Assembly (NCBI GenBank): GCA_046331245.1
Contig: JAXLRH010000004.1
Span: 62,001-126,000 of the forward strand
Direction: 5' to 3'
DNA length: 64,000 bases
DNA from: SSF14 sp046331245
GTDB taxonomy: Bacteria; Actinomycetota; Acidimicrobiia; Acidimicrobiales; Microtrichaceae
The notes beneath the pieces are model-generated. The model was not told the origin of the DNA, made no database searches, and saw only the letters and a program-made list of their open reading frames with translations. The stretch's first letter is position 1. The number at the start of each line of letters is the position of its first letter. Both the position numbers and the translations under genes were made by a program. Of this stretch, positions 53,837-62,575 are shown piece by piece.

Positions 53837-55762
53837 ATGGTGGATCGTCGGGACTTCCTGCGAGCCGTCGCAGCAGGCGGCGGCGCGGCTGCGCTCGGCT
53901 TGGCGGGCACGGGTTGTGCGCTGCCGGCTCCGGCCGACCCCCTCGGGGGCCGACCGTACGGCCTCCCGCACGGATCCCCGGCGGCGTCGCCCGGCCGCGA
54001 CCTCTGGGCACGCATGCCGGCAGCGTTCAATCGAAAGGTCACCGCCGAGGCGGACGATCTGCCCCTGTCCGTTCTCGAGGGTCTGCTCCCCGACGACCTC
54101 GCGGGCCATGTGTTCTTCCAGTCCCTCGCCCTCGGTCCGACCGATGCCGGGCTCGGCGGCGACCCGCTCATCTGGCGCCTCGACCTCGACGGCACCGCCC
54201 CGAGGATCACCTCGAAGCTGTTGCGAACGACCGACTATCTGATGGGCCAGGCCTTCGCCGACACGCCGTATCGCTTCGACCCCCACGGCATGATGCGGCT
54301 CGGCCCCCTCGGCCTCCAGAACCAGCCGAACACCGCCTTCGTCCAGATGGCGGGCAACCGCCTCTTCGCCACGGTCGACGGTGGCCGCCCGTGGGAGTTC
54401 GACCCCGCCACGCTGCGTCCGATCACCCCGCTCGGGCACCTCGCCGACTACCGCCCGATGGCCGAGCTGACGGAGGTGAATCGCTTCCTCTGCCCCATGA
54501 ACATCACGAGCGCCCATCCGCCCTACGACCCGCAGACCGGGGAGTACTACGGCGCCTCACTCTCGATCGTGCCGTTGCCCGGCATGGTGTACTTCGAGGT
54601 GCTCTGCTGGTCGGGCGACGGAGCCATCAAACGGGTACCGCTGCTCACCCCCGATCTGCAACCGCTCCTGATCTCCCAGAACGCTCATCAGATCTGCGTG
54701 ACGCGAGACCATCTCGTCATTCTCGACGCGGCCGGGACGATCGAGTTCGGCAAGCTCGCCGACACCCCCAACTCGTGGGCCGCAGGCGTGGCGGCGGCAC
54801 CCCGCCCGGACTCGTACCTCTACATCGTGAGTCGCAGCGAACTGCGCGCCACGACCGGTGCCGCCATCGCGCAGCGGGCCATCGTCCCTCGCGAATCCGG
54901 GCACTTCATGGTCGACTACGACAGCACGCCGTCGCGGCTGGTGGTGCACTGCCCGCACACGTCGGCGTCGGATTTCGCGGAATGGGTGCAGCCCTACGAC
55001 ACGCATCCCGCGACCGGTACGTCGGTGCGTCGGGACCTGGTGAACGCGATCACCCCGGTGATCTACGACATCGGCGTCGTGGGTCGGTACGAGATCGACG
55101 CCACCAGCGGAGCCGTGGTGCATTCGTCGATGTTCTCCAACGACTGGACGTGGGGGACGGGCGGCCTGACCGCGCGCAACCCCAACACGTCGTCGTCCAC
55201 GCTCGGCGACCAGTTCCACGCGAACTCCGGATTCCCGACGGACCTCGCGGTGGAGCGCGTCTACACGGGGTTCACCGACTACCCACATCGACTCGTCCCC
55301 ACCGACGAGCTCCCGTGGGAAGGGGTTCCGTCGAGCCTGGTTCGGGTCGACCATGACGCCGGCCGCGTGGTCGACGGCTACTGGTTCCCCGGCGACCGAT
55401 TCGCGTGGACCCCCACGTTCGTGCCTCGCAACGGCACCGCGACCGGTTCGGCCGATGGCTACATCGTCGTCGTCGTGTTCAGCGACGTCGTCACGGCAGC
55501 CTCGGCGGGCACCGAACTGTGGGTGTTCGATGCCGCAGCGCTCTCCGACGGGCCGGTCGCCAGGCTCGGACATCCTGCGTTGCAGGTGCCGATCACCCTT
55601 CATTCGACCTGGCTCGAGTCGACTCGGAGCACTCGGCCCGACTACCGGGTCGACGTGGCGTCGGAGCTCCTCGATCGGGCGGAGACCTGGCGGTTCGATC
55701 CGGAGGTGCTGAGTGTCCTCCGCAACGACGTTCTTCCGGCGTACGACGCGATCGTCGGGTAG
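53837..55762 (+). CDS. Carotenoid-oxygenase family lipoprotein with Tat signal
   Basis: 641 aa from the ATG at 53837 behind GGGGGAG. Twin-arginine signal RRDFLRAVAAGGGAAALGLAGTGC combined with a lipobox, so a folded, metal-loaded protein is exported and anchored. Seven-bladed beta-propeller of carotenoid cleavage oxygenases with His ligands in SAHPPYD, NAHQICV, SGHFMVDYD and LHSTWLE for Fe(II). It would cleave a C=C bond of a carotenoid, stilbene or lignin-type compound outside the cell membrane. Export is unusual for the family. Confidence 0.85.
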   Translation: MVDRRDFLRAVAAGGGAAALGLAGTGCALPAPADPLGGRPYGLPHGSPAASPGRDLWARMPAAFNRKVTAEADDLPLSVLEGLLPDDLAGHVFFQSLALGPTDAGLGGDPLIWRLDLDGTAPRITSKLLRTTDYLMGQAFADTPYRFDPHGMMRLGPLGLQNQPNTAFVQMAGNRLFATVDGGRPWEFDPATLRPITPLGHLADYRPMAELTEVNRFLCPMNITSAHPPYDPQTGEYYGASLSIVPLPGMVYFEVLCWSGDGAIKRVPLLTPDLQPLLISQNAHQICVTRDHLVILDAAGTIEFGKLADTPNSWAAGVAAAPRPDSYLYIVSRSELRATTGAAIAQRAIVPRESGHFMVDYDSTPSRLVVHCPHTSASDFAEWVQPYDTHPATGTSVRRDLVNAITPVIYDIGVVGRYEIDATSGAVVHSSMFSNDWTWGTGGLTARNPNTSSSTLGDQFHANSGFPTDLAVERVYTGFTDYPHRLVPTDELPWEGVPSSLVRVDHDAGRVVDGYWFPGDRFAWTPTFVPRNGTATGSADGYIVVVVFSDVVTAASAGTELWVFDAAALSDGPVARLGHPALQVPITLHSTWLESTRSTRPDYRVDVASELLDRAETWRFDPEVLSVLRNDVLPAYDAIVG

Positions 55763-55830
55763 TCCGCGCACGTCGCACCGCCCCGGCCTCACGCAGATCC
55801 TGCTCACACAGCGACGGGTAGGGTCTGCCG

Positions 55831-56523
55831 ATGAGCGAGCCGGAGAACGAGTCGTTGGTGGACGTGCGGCCCGCTGCCGAGGGTGTCGTGCTCATGACCC
55901 TCGACAGGGTGCACCGACGAAATGCGCTCAGCGTCGAGCTGCGCGAGCAGGGCGCCGCCGCGCTCGCGGACCTCGCCTCCGACGAGTCCGTCCGGGCGCT
56001 GGTGGTGACCGGCGCCGGCGAGGCGTTCTGTTCGGGCTTCGACCTCGGTGAGTTCGAACGCGCCGGAACCGATCCGGCCTTCGCCGAGCGACTGTGGGCC
56101 TCCTCCGACGACTGGCACCGACGCTGGCTCGAGTTCCCGGTCCCGACCATCGCGGCAGTGAACGGTGCGGCGATCGCCGGCGGCTTCGACCTCGCGGTCA
56201 TGTGTGACCTGCGTGTCGTGGCACGTTCCGCATTCTTCGCCCATCCCGAGGTCTCCTTCGGCGACGTCGTCTACGGGCCGCTCCACGATCTCGTCGGCGG
56301 AGCCGTGGCCCGCGACCTGTGTTTCACCGGTCGGCGCGTCGATGCCACCGAGGCTGCGGCACTCGGCCTGGTCAGCCGGCTGGTCGACGATGGTGCCGCC
56401 GTGTCCGGGGCGATCGAGCTCGCTGCTGCGATCGCGGAAGCTCCACGCGCGTCGTTGGTCCGCCTCAAGGCGAAGGTCGTCCGACGCAGCGGCACCGTGA
56501 TCGGGCAGACCCTCGACCTCTGA
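55831..56523 (+). CDS. Enoyl-CoA hydratase/isomerase family protein
   Basis: 230 aa crotonase fold. Oxyanion-hole motifs AGEAFCSGFDLGEF and NGAAIAGGFDLAVMCDLRV; HPEVSFGD and YGPLHDLVGG in the active-site loop. One expected catalytic Glu position reads GGFDLAV (Asp), so the exact reaction (hydratase, isomerase or hydrolase) is open. Somewhat shorter at the C-terminus than typical 255-265 aa members. Follows the oxygenase gene by 68 bp. Confidence 0.88.
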   Translation: MSEPENESLVDVRPAAEGVVLMTLDRVHRRNALSVELREQGAAALADLASDESVRALVVTGAGEAFCSGFDLGEFERAGTDPAFAERLWASSDDWHRRWLEFPVPTIAAVNGAAIAGGFDLAVMCDLRVVARSAFFAHPEVSFGDVVYGPLHDLVGGAVARDLCFTGRRVDATEAAALGLVSRLVDDGAAVSGAIELAAAIAEAPRASLVRLKAKVVRRSGTVIGQTLDL

Positions 56524-56560
56524 TGATCGTTCGCAGCCGACGTGTGGGAGGGCCGCCCGC

Positions 56561-56839
56561 TCAGCTGGCGTTGCGCGGGCTGCCGGAGCCGGCCGGTGCC
56601 CGATCGGGCTCCGGCGACGTCGAGCCGCTCACGACGTGGACGCGGAGGTCGATGTCCTTGGGGTCAGCGAGCTCCGGGTCGAACGGGCCCACGGGATCCG
56701 CGGGCATCGGTGACACCTTGGCCCCTGCCGTCGGGTACGGCGAGGCCGGCGGGGCCGTCGTTCGCGACCGCCACAACGCGACCGCACCGAGCACGGCAGC
56801 CGCCAACATCACCACGGGGAAGACTCTTCGAAACGTCAT
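56561..56839 (-). CDS. Small membrane-anchored protein of unknown function
   Basis: 92 aa with AAGGA before the ATG. N-terminal signal anchor VFPVVMLAAAVLGAVALW, then a Pro/Ala/Asp-rich soluble part without Cys. Coding potential is supported by the start context and the membrane helix; no family recognised. Confidence 0.5.
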   Translation of the reverse strand: MTFRRVFPVVMLAAAVLGAVALWRSRTTAPPASPYPTAGAKVSPMPADPVGPFDPELADPKDIDLRVHVVSGSTSPEPDRAPAGSGSPRNAS

Positions 56840-56886
56840 GCATCCTTCTACCCACCGAGGCCGAGGAGCATCCGCTCGACACGCGA

Positions 56887-57109
56887 TCAGTGGTCCTCGC
56901 CGCCTCCGGCGGGCGGGTCGGCGGCGATGGTCTTCTTGATGCCGTCGATGAGCTGCTGCTTCTCGGCCGGCGTCAGGTTGGCCGACGCGTGCAGCCCGAG
57001 GAACGTGTACGAGTCGGGCGGCATCGATCCCTTCTCGATCGTCTCCGTGATCTCGTCGCTGCTCTCACCAGCGGCCGTGTGCCAGGTGCTGATGTTGAGG
57101 GCCTCGAAT
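56887..57109 (-). pseudogene. 5'-truncated haem-binding-domain protein remnant
   Basis: About 74 codons open without any start, ending SDEITETIEKGSMPPDSY, LGLHASANLTPAEKQQLIDG and GGEDH. This matches the C-terminal half of haem-binding-domain (Haem_bd) proteins, whose CxxCH-bearing N-terminal half is missing; a stop codon lies directly upstream. The remaining sequence up to 57193 shows no coding pattern. Confidence 0.6.
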
Positions 57110-57193
57110 CACTCGGGAACGATGCCAGCCTCGCATCGTGGGGGCCGCGACGAACAGGGTCCAAGGGCCTCGGCACCCAGGCCCGCCGGTTGC

Positions 57194-57730
57194 TCACCGA
57201 GCGGCCAGGGCGTCCTCCAGCTCGGCCTTCGACATCGACGAACGTCCCTCGATGCCGGCCGCCTTCGCCTGCTCGTAGAGCTCGTCCTTCGTCTGCTCGT
57301 GCAGCGCGTCGGTGCGCATCGACGCCTTCAACTCGATGGGGTCGCCGAGTGCCTCGATCTCCTTCGCCGCCTTGGTGCGGAGCCGTGGGAAGATCTTCTG
57401 CTCCTCCTCCTCGACATGGTGGGAGATGCCCGCCTGCATCATCTCGACCGCAGCGCCGAAGCCCGGCTCGGCGACGAGCGAGCGCATCTGCTCCAACCCT
57501 GAGCGCGCCAGCTCGTGCTCGTTCTCGGCGCCGTGCTCCTCGTCCGCTCCGACCACTCGCTGGACGATCGGGTACACGTACCGCTCCTCGATCTCCATGT
57601 GCGTGGTGAGCGATCGCTCCAGGGCCTCGAACGTCTTCGTGCGCACGTTGCCTGGCTCGGTGTCGGCCAGCGTCCTCAGCAGCGCCTCGACGCTGCGGTG
57701 CTCCTCGGTCAGGTGGTCCAGGATGTCCAT
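57194..57730 (-). CDS. Hemerythrin-domain protein with helical C-terminal tail
   Basis: 178 aa, GGAGG before the ATG. HHE-type four-helix bundle with ligands in LTEEHRSVE, LTTHMEIEERYVYP, ENEHELAR and ISHHVEEEEQKIFP, which hold a di-iron centre. The final 40 residues (AAGIEGRSSMSKAELEDAL) look like a Rho-N/SAP-type nucleic-acid-binding motif. Role in oxygen, NO or oxidative-stress handling is likely. Confidence 0.88.
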   Translation of the reverse strand: MDILDHLTEEHRSVEALLRTLADTEPGNVRTKTFEALERSLTTHMEIEERYVYPIVQRVVGADEEHGAENEHELARSGLEQMRSLVAEPGFGAAVEMMQAGISHHVEEEEQKIFPRLRTKAAKEIEALGDPIELKASMRTDALHEQTKDELYEQAKAAGIEGRSSMSKAELEDALAAR

Positions 57731-57847
57731 CGAAGTTCCTCCTTCGGGTCGTCGACGGCCTCCTACCCGCAACGCCCCTCGAGCCATCCCTCGCTCCCGG
57801 CAACGCCCGGTGGTCTGTCGTCGCGACGGTTCGGGAAGGAAGAGAAC

Positions 57848-58042
57848 ATGACCCTCATCCCCGACCCGAGCACCGGCCGCGAAGCACAGCCGACCGACGA
57901 CGAGCACGTCGCCCACTCCGTCGGCCACGCCGATCGCCTCGAACAACACAACCGTCCGACGGGCGACGCCAGCGGCCAGTTCGCCGACAAGCGGGAGGCC
58001 GATCGGCACTCCGGCGGCGACACGGGGGAGGCTGCCGGATGA
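57848..58042 (+). CDS. Small hydrophilic protein of unknown function
   Basis: 64 aa, rich in Asp, His and Gly, without hydrophobic segments, probably disordered. GGAAGG precedes the ATG, and its stop overlaps the ATG of the LuxR-type gene (ATGA), indicating a real, coupled gene. No family recognised. Confidence 0.55.
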   Translation: MTLIPDPSTGREAQPTDDEHVAHSVGHADRLEQHNRPTGDASGQFADKREADRHSGGDTGEAAG

Positions 58043-58242
58043 ACGAGCTGAGCGCGCGCGAGCAGGAAGTCCTGTCGCTCCTGTGCATGGGCTATCGCAA
58101 CAAGGACATCGCCGAGGCGCTGTACATCAGCACCGAGACCGTGAAGTCGCACCTCAAGGCGATCTTCCGGAAGTTCGGCGTGTCGAGCCGCTGCGAGGTG
58201 ATCTCCCTCCGCCTCCGGTCCGGCGCCCCGGTCGACGCCTGA
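58039..58242 (+). CDS. LuxR/NarL-type HTH-only regulator
   Basis: 67 aa consisting solely of the GerE/LuxR DNA-binding domain (LSAREQEVLSLLCMGYRNKDIAEAL, ISTETVKSHLKAIFRKFGV). There is no receiver or ligand domain, comparable with GerE-size proteins. Coupled to the 64-aa protein upstream, which might modulate it. Probably a stress or growth-phase regulator of the neighbouring genes. Confidence 0.85.
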   Translation: MNELSAREQEVLSLLCMGYRNKDIAEALYISTETVKSHLKAIFRKFGVSSRCEVISLRLRSGAPVDA

Positions 58243-58249
58243 TCGTCGA

Positions 58250-59929
58250 TCAGACGACGACCTCGACTGCTCCCCGGTCGCACTCCGTGCCCTGCGGCCG
58301 AGTGACGCCGCGCTGGTCGGTGCCCGTGCAGGTTCCTGCAGAGTCGAGGAGCGGACTCCCGACGAGCGGGAGGCGGGTCGCCGAGGGACCCCCGTTGTCG
58401 GCGGCCGGCCCGAGCAGCGGATCCGTCGACGGCTGATCGGTGGGATCGGTGAGCGCGCATGACGCGTCCGAGACCGTGTTGTGGCCCTCCGAGACCAGGG
58501 CGGTGTTGCTGCACACCGTCCCTCCCGCCGACACCCCGACGCTCGACGCGAGGTGGATCGGCGCGGTGACCGAGGAGACGAGCGCGGCGCCCGACGGCGC
58601 CGTCGGCGAAAGGAGGGTGACGTGGGTCAGGTAGCTGGGCGGCACCGGGACGCTGCCGCCCAGCCCGAGCGAGCCGGCGATGATCACGATGCCGGTCTGA
58701 CTTCCCGACACGACCGTCGAGTCCGAGACGTCGACGTCCCACGCGGTCGGCACCGCACCGACCGACAACGTGACGGCCCCCAGCGCACCGGTCGCGTCGA
58801 TCAACGAGCGCTCGATCGTCAGGTCCACGTTCGTGACGCCGAACACCACGGCGCTGAACGAGTTGGAGACCGCCAACCCTCCGCAACGGCCGGTGCCGGC
58901 CGTCATCGAGGAGTCCCGGATCACCAACGGCTGCCCCAGTGCGAGAACGGCGATGCCCGCGCCGCACTGCCCGGCGATGTAGCCGGCCGTGCCGTTCGAC
59001 GTGACGTGATCGAGCAGCGCCGACGTCGAGCCGAAGGGACCGCCGGCGACCGCGAGGGTGCCGACGGACTCGACGGTCGTCGACGTGATCGACGTGGACC
59101 CGCGCGGGAGGAACACGTACCCCGCTCCGATCCGGCGAACGGTGGAGTCGGACACGACGACGTCGAAGGCCTCCGAGGTCGATGCCTCCTGGACGACGCC
59201 CGTGCCGAGCGCTGCGCCGGTGGGCCCCGCAGCGTCGGGCTGGATGTCCTGCACGACGCTGTGGTCGAGGTGGACGCTGTCGCCCGCGTTCGCCATCGCT
59301 GCGGACACGAGCGTGCGGGGCGGCGAGGTGGTGCCGACCCCGAGGTTCTCGAGCGTGAGTTGCTGCAACGTCAGCGACGCGGTGGTGAGGAAGCCGATGG
59401 TGGCGTCGCTGTCGGCGAAGTCGATCGTCGTGCCCGCCGGGTCGCCGACGAGGACGAGGTCGGCGTCCACGCGGAACGCCTCGCCGTCCGGTCCCGCCGC
59501 CACGAAGGCTCGGCGCAGTGCCGAACCGGCGCCTCGCAGGGCAGCGCCGCCACCCACGGCGAAGGTGCCCGGCGGCAGCCGGACGGTGTCGATCGTCGGG
59601 TCGACGTTGGCCTGGCCCAGCGCCTCGCGCAACGTGCACTGCGTGTCGCACACGCCGTCGTCGGTGTCGGCGAACGAGTTCACGCTGACGACGTTCGCAG
59701 GCAGCGACGTGGTGGTGGTCGTGGACGTCGACGTGGTGGTCGACGTCGTGGTGGTCGCCTCGGTCGTCGTGGGTGCCTCGGTGGTCGTGGGCGCGACGGT
59801 CGTGGTCGTGCTCGTCGGCGGCGACGTCCCGTCCGGAACGCAGGCGACCGCGGCGAGGGCCATCACCCCCATCAGCGCCAACGTGCGCGGCACGCCGCGC
59901 TCCCGACCCATCGCACGCAGTCCCGCCAT
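58250..59929 (-). CDS. Secreted lipoprotein with CSLREA-like motif and beta-helix
   Basis: 559 aa. Start at 59929, with an ATG at 59911 as alternative. Lipobox AVAC, then about 45 residues of Thr-rich linker, then VNSFADTDDGVCDTQCTLREAL, the CSLREA-type entry motif of secreted right-handed beta-helix proteins. The body is irregular T/S/V-rich beta-helix with repeats of the type VxxSTV. The C-terminus has DNGGPSATRLPL and CDRGAVEVV, typical of these proteins. Likely a cell-surface structural or adhesive protein. Confidence 0.82.
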   Translation of the reverse strand: MAGLRAMGRERGVPRTLALMGVMALAAVACVPDGTSPPTSTTTTVAPTTTEAPTTTEATTTTSTTTSTSTTTTTSLPANVVSVNSFADTDDGVCDTQCTLREALGQANVDPTIDTVRLPPGTFAVGGGAALRGAGSALRRAFVAAGPDGEAFRVDADLVLVGDPAGTTIDFADSDATIGFLTTASLTLQQLTLENLGVGTTSPPRTLVSAAMANAGDSVHLDHSVVQDIQPDAAGPTGAALGTGVVQEASTSEAFDVVVSDSTVRRIGAGYVFLPRGSTSITSTTVESVGTLAVAGGPFGSTSALLDHVTSNGTAGYIAGQCGAGIAVLALGQPLVIRDSSMTAGTGRCGGLAVSNSFSAVVFGVTNVDLTIERSLIDATGALGAVTLSVGAVPTAWDVDVSDSTVVSGSQTGIVIIAGSLGLGGSVPVPPSYLTHVTLLSPTAPSGAALVSSVTAPIHLASSVGVSAGGTVCSNTALVSEGHNTVSDASCALTDPTDQPSTDPLLGPAADNGGPSATRLPLVGSPLLDSAGTCTGTDQRGVTRPQGTECDRGAVEVVV

Positions 59930-60014
59930 GGCGCCCCCCGCCTGTGCTCGCGCAACCTTCGGGGCGAACGTACTGCAGGTCACCGCCACGCGCGCCGGAA
60001 ACGCTCCGGCCTGG

Positions 60015-60386
60015 TCAGGGGCGGATCTCGAACCAGACGATCTTGCCGGCGTCGTCGAGCTCGGTGCCCCACGACGCGGCGAGCGCGTCGATGAGCGCAA
60101 GGCCGTAGCCGCCGGGCGTGGTCGGGTCACACGGCGCCGGTGTGCCCGGCCCGTCGGTCCGGTCGTCGGTCACGGCGATTCGAGCGGCGCCGTCGGTCAG
60201 GTCCACCGTCAGCCGGGGCCGCTCGGCCCGGCCGTGGGTGACGGCGTTGGTCACGAGCTCGGACACCAGCAGTTCGGCCGTCTCGAGCGTCGCTGGCCCG
60301 TCCCACCCGGCGAGGGCGGATCGTACAAAGGTGCGGGCCTCCCCGGGAGCTCGCGTGCTCCCGGGGAGGAAGGTCGCCGAGGTCAT
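60015..60386 (-). CDS. RsbW-like ATP-binding anti-sigma/serine kinase protein
   Basis: 123 aa GHKL ATPase domain: ELLVSELVTNAVTHG (N-box), VTDDRTDGPG and GGYGLALIDALA (G-boxes). Single-domain histidine-kinase-like ATPases of this size bind sigma factors or phosphorylate anti-anti-sigma factors in the actinobacterial general stress response. GGAG stands before the ATG at 60386. No sigma factor or antagonist gene adjoins. Confidence 0.87.
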   Translation of the reverse strand: MTSATFLPGSTRAPGEARTFVRSALAGWDGPATLETAELLVSELVTNAVTHGRAERPRLTVDLTDGAARIAVTDDRTDGPGTPAPCDPTTPGGYGLALIDALAASWGTELDDAGKIVWFEIRP

Positions 60387-60456
60387 GTGTCTCACTCCGA
60401 TCGATCGAGGGCGGCTCGAACGCTCACGGCGGAGCGCCCTCGGATCGTCGACGGAC

Positions 60457-60612
60457 TCAGGGCCGCGCGTGCGAACGCCCCGACCAACCGGCGATGGCGC
60501 TCGCAGCGAACAGGACGACGGCGATGATCAGTGCCCACTTGGCGGCGGCGACGAACAGGCCGATGCCACCGAAGATCAACGCCAGGACGAGAAGAGCAAC
60601 AACTGCACCCAT
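60457..60612 (-). CDS. Very small hydrophobic membrane protein
   Basis: 51 aa, AAGGAG before the ATG. Two hydrophobic stretches (VVALLVLALIFGGIGLFV and WALIIAVVLFAASAIAG) with a short basic tail GRSHARP. Such mini-proteins are common in actinobacterial stress regulons; function unknown. Lies just upstream of the RsbW-like gene on the same strand. Confidence 0.7.
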   Translation of the reverse strand: MGAVVALLVLALIFGGIGLFVAAAKWALIIAVVLFAASAIAGWSGRSHARP

Positions 60613-60745
60613 GACAACTCCTTGTGGTGAGAGATGCTCAATCCGTACCCCGTGTCGCGACGGTCGAACCGGTCTGTGCGCGGCGCGAACCGGGTACTGA
60701 CCCCGGCCGCACATGGCGGCCGAGCCGAACCGCTGCGGAGCAGAG

Positions 60746-62575
60746 ATGGGTGACACACACGACAGCTCGGGTGGCCGCCCGCACATCTACGTTCCCCTCG
60801 ACGTGTGGGCGCCGGCCGCCGAACGCGTGGAGCTGGCGCTGAACGACGAGCGCGTCCCGATGAGTGCAGTGGGCGGCGGCTGGTGGCGCGCCGACGTCGA
60901 GGCCGTCGCAACGGGCGACCGCTACGGCTTCGCCGTCGACGTCGGGCCGGTGCGACCGGACTCGCGGTCGCCGTCGCAGCCCGATGGCATCGACGGACTG
61001 TCGGAGGTGGTGGACCACGGCGCGTTCGTGTGGACCGACGCGACCTGGCGCGGGATGCCGCTCGCCGGGGCCGTCCTCTACGAGCTGCACGTCGGCACCT
61101 TCACCGAGGCCTGGACGTTCGACGGAGCGATCGAGCGGCTCGACCATCTCGTCTCCCTCGGCGTGGACGCCGTGGAGGTGATGCCGATCGCGGAGTTCTC
61201 GGGATCGCACGGGTGGGGCTACGACGGCGTCGACCTCTTCGCCCCCCACCACGCGTACGGCGGGCCCGACGGGTTCAAGCGCTTCGTCGATGCGTGCCAC
61301 GCCGTCGGTCTCGGCGTCGTCCTCGACGTCGTCTACAACCACCTCGGCCCGGCCGGGAACTACCTCGCCGAGTTCGGGCCGTACTTCTCCGAGACCCACC
61401 ACACGAACTGGGGCGGGGCGGTCAACTTCGACGGCCCGCACAGCGACGAGGTGCGCCGCTTCGTCCTCGACAACGTCGCCATGTGGTTCCGCGACTACCA
61501 CGTCGACGGCCTCCGCCTCGATGCCGTGCACGCGATCGTCGACGACTCGGCGCTCCACCTCCTCGAGCAGATGTCGGCGAAGGTCGCCGCGCTCGCCGCG
61601 CACCTCCGTCGCACGCTCCTGCTCATCGCAGAGACCGACCTCAACGACACCCGCTTCGTCGTGAGCCGGGACGCCGGTGGCATGGGCCTCGACGGCGCGT
61701 GGGCCGACGACTGGCATCACGCCCTGCACGCCGCGCTCACCGGCGAACGATCGGGCTACTACGAGGACTTCGGCTCGCTCGACCAGCTCGCGACCGCGCT
61801 GCGGCAGGGCTGGGTGTACGACGGCGCGTGGTCGGAGCACCGCCGGCGTGTGCATGGCCGGTCCCCGGACGGCATCAGCCGGGAGCGGTTCGTGGTGTGC
61901 ACTCAGAACCACGACCAGGTCGGCAACCGTGCCGTGGGCGAACGACTCACGGCGCTCACGTCGCCGGGCCGTGCCCGCGTCGCCGCCGCGCTGCTCCTCA
62001 CCGGGCCGTTCACCCCACTGCTCTTCCAAGGCGAGGAGTGGGGCGCGTCGTCGCCGTTCCAGTACTTCACCGACCACGCCGACCCCGAGCTGGGCACCGC
62101 CGTCAGCGAGGGCCGGCCCCGCGAGTTCGAGCGCTTCGGCTGGGACCCCGAGTCGATCCCCGATCCGCAGGACCCGCAGACGTTCCGGCGGTCGATCCTC
62201 GTCTGGTCGGAGCTCGACGAACCCGACCACCGCCGCATGCTCGAGTGGTATCGCGCCCTCCTCGACCTACGACGTCGCCTGCCCGACCTCGCCGATCCGA
62301 CGCCCGAGTCGGTCGAGGTCTCGGTCGACCACGAGGCCGAGGCGCTCGTCGTCGCACGAGGCCGCACGCGGGTGCTCGTGAACCTCGGGCCGCAGCCGTT
62401 CGGGGTGCCGTTGCTCCCGGGCGAGTCGGTGCTGCTGTGCTCCGAGGACTCTCCGGCGTCCGACGGCACGCAGGTCGACGTGCCGCCCGACTCCGTCGTC
62501 GTGGTCAGCGGCGCTCGCCGCGTTGCAGCAGCAGGAGCGACCGGTCCTGCAGCACGACCGTTCCCTCCTCGTTGA
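60746..62575 (+). CDS. treZ: Malto-oligosyltrehalose trehalohydrolase (GH13)
   Basis: 609 aa from the ATG at 60746, which has GGAG five bases before it (an ATG at 60713 is less well placed). N-terminal beta-sandwich, then GH13 barrel: VVLDVVYNHLGP, nucleophile Asp in DGLRLDAVHAI, acid Glu in LLIAETDLND, NHDQVGNR. TreZ-specific QGEEWGASSPFQYFTDH. Releases trehalose from maltooligosyl trehalose; the partner TreY is outside the window. Its 3' end overlaps the convergent glgX by 71 bp. Confidence 0.93.
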   Translation: MGDTHDSSGGRPHIYVPLDVWAPAAERVELALNDERVPMSAVGGGWWRADVEAVATGDRYGFAVDVGPVRPDSRSPSQPDGIDGLSEVVDHGAFVWTDATWRGMPLAGAVLYELHVGTFTEAWTFDGAIERLDHLVSLGVDAVEVMPIAEFSGSHGWGYDGVDLFAPHHAYGGPDGFKRFVDACHAVGLGVVLDVVYNHLGPAGNYLAEFGPYFSETHHTNWGGAVNFDGPHSDEVRRFVLDNVAMWFRDYHVDGLRLDAVHAIVDDSALHLLEQMSAKVAALAAHLRRTLLLIAETDLNDTRFVVSRDAGGMGLDGAWADDWHHALHAALTGERSGYYEDFGSLDQLATALRQGWVYDGAWSEHRRRVHGRSPDGISRERFVVCTQNHDQVGNRAVGERLTALTSPGRARVAAALLLTGPFTPLLFQGEEWGASSPFQYFTDHADPELGTAVSEGRPREFERFGWDPESIPDPQDPQTFRRSILVWSELDEPDHRRMLEWYRALLDLRRRLPDLADPTPESVEVSVDHEAEALVVARGRTRVLVNLGPQPFGVPLLPGESVLLCSEDSPASDGTQVDVPPDSVVVVSGARRVAAAGATGPAARPFPPR

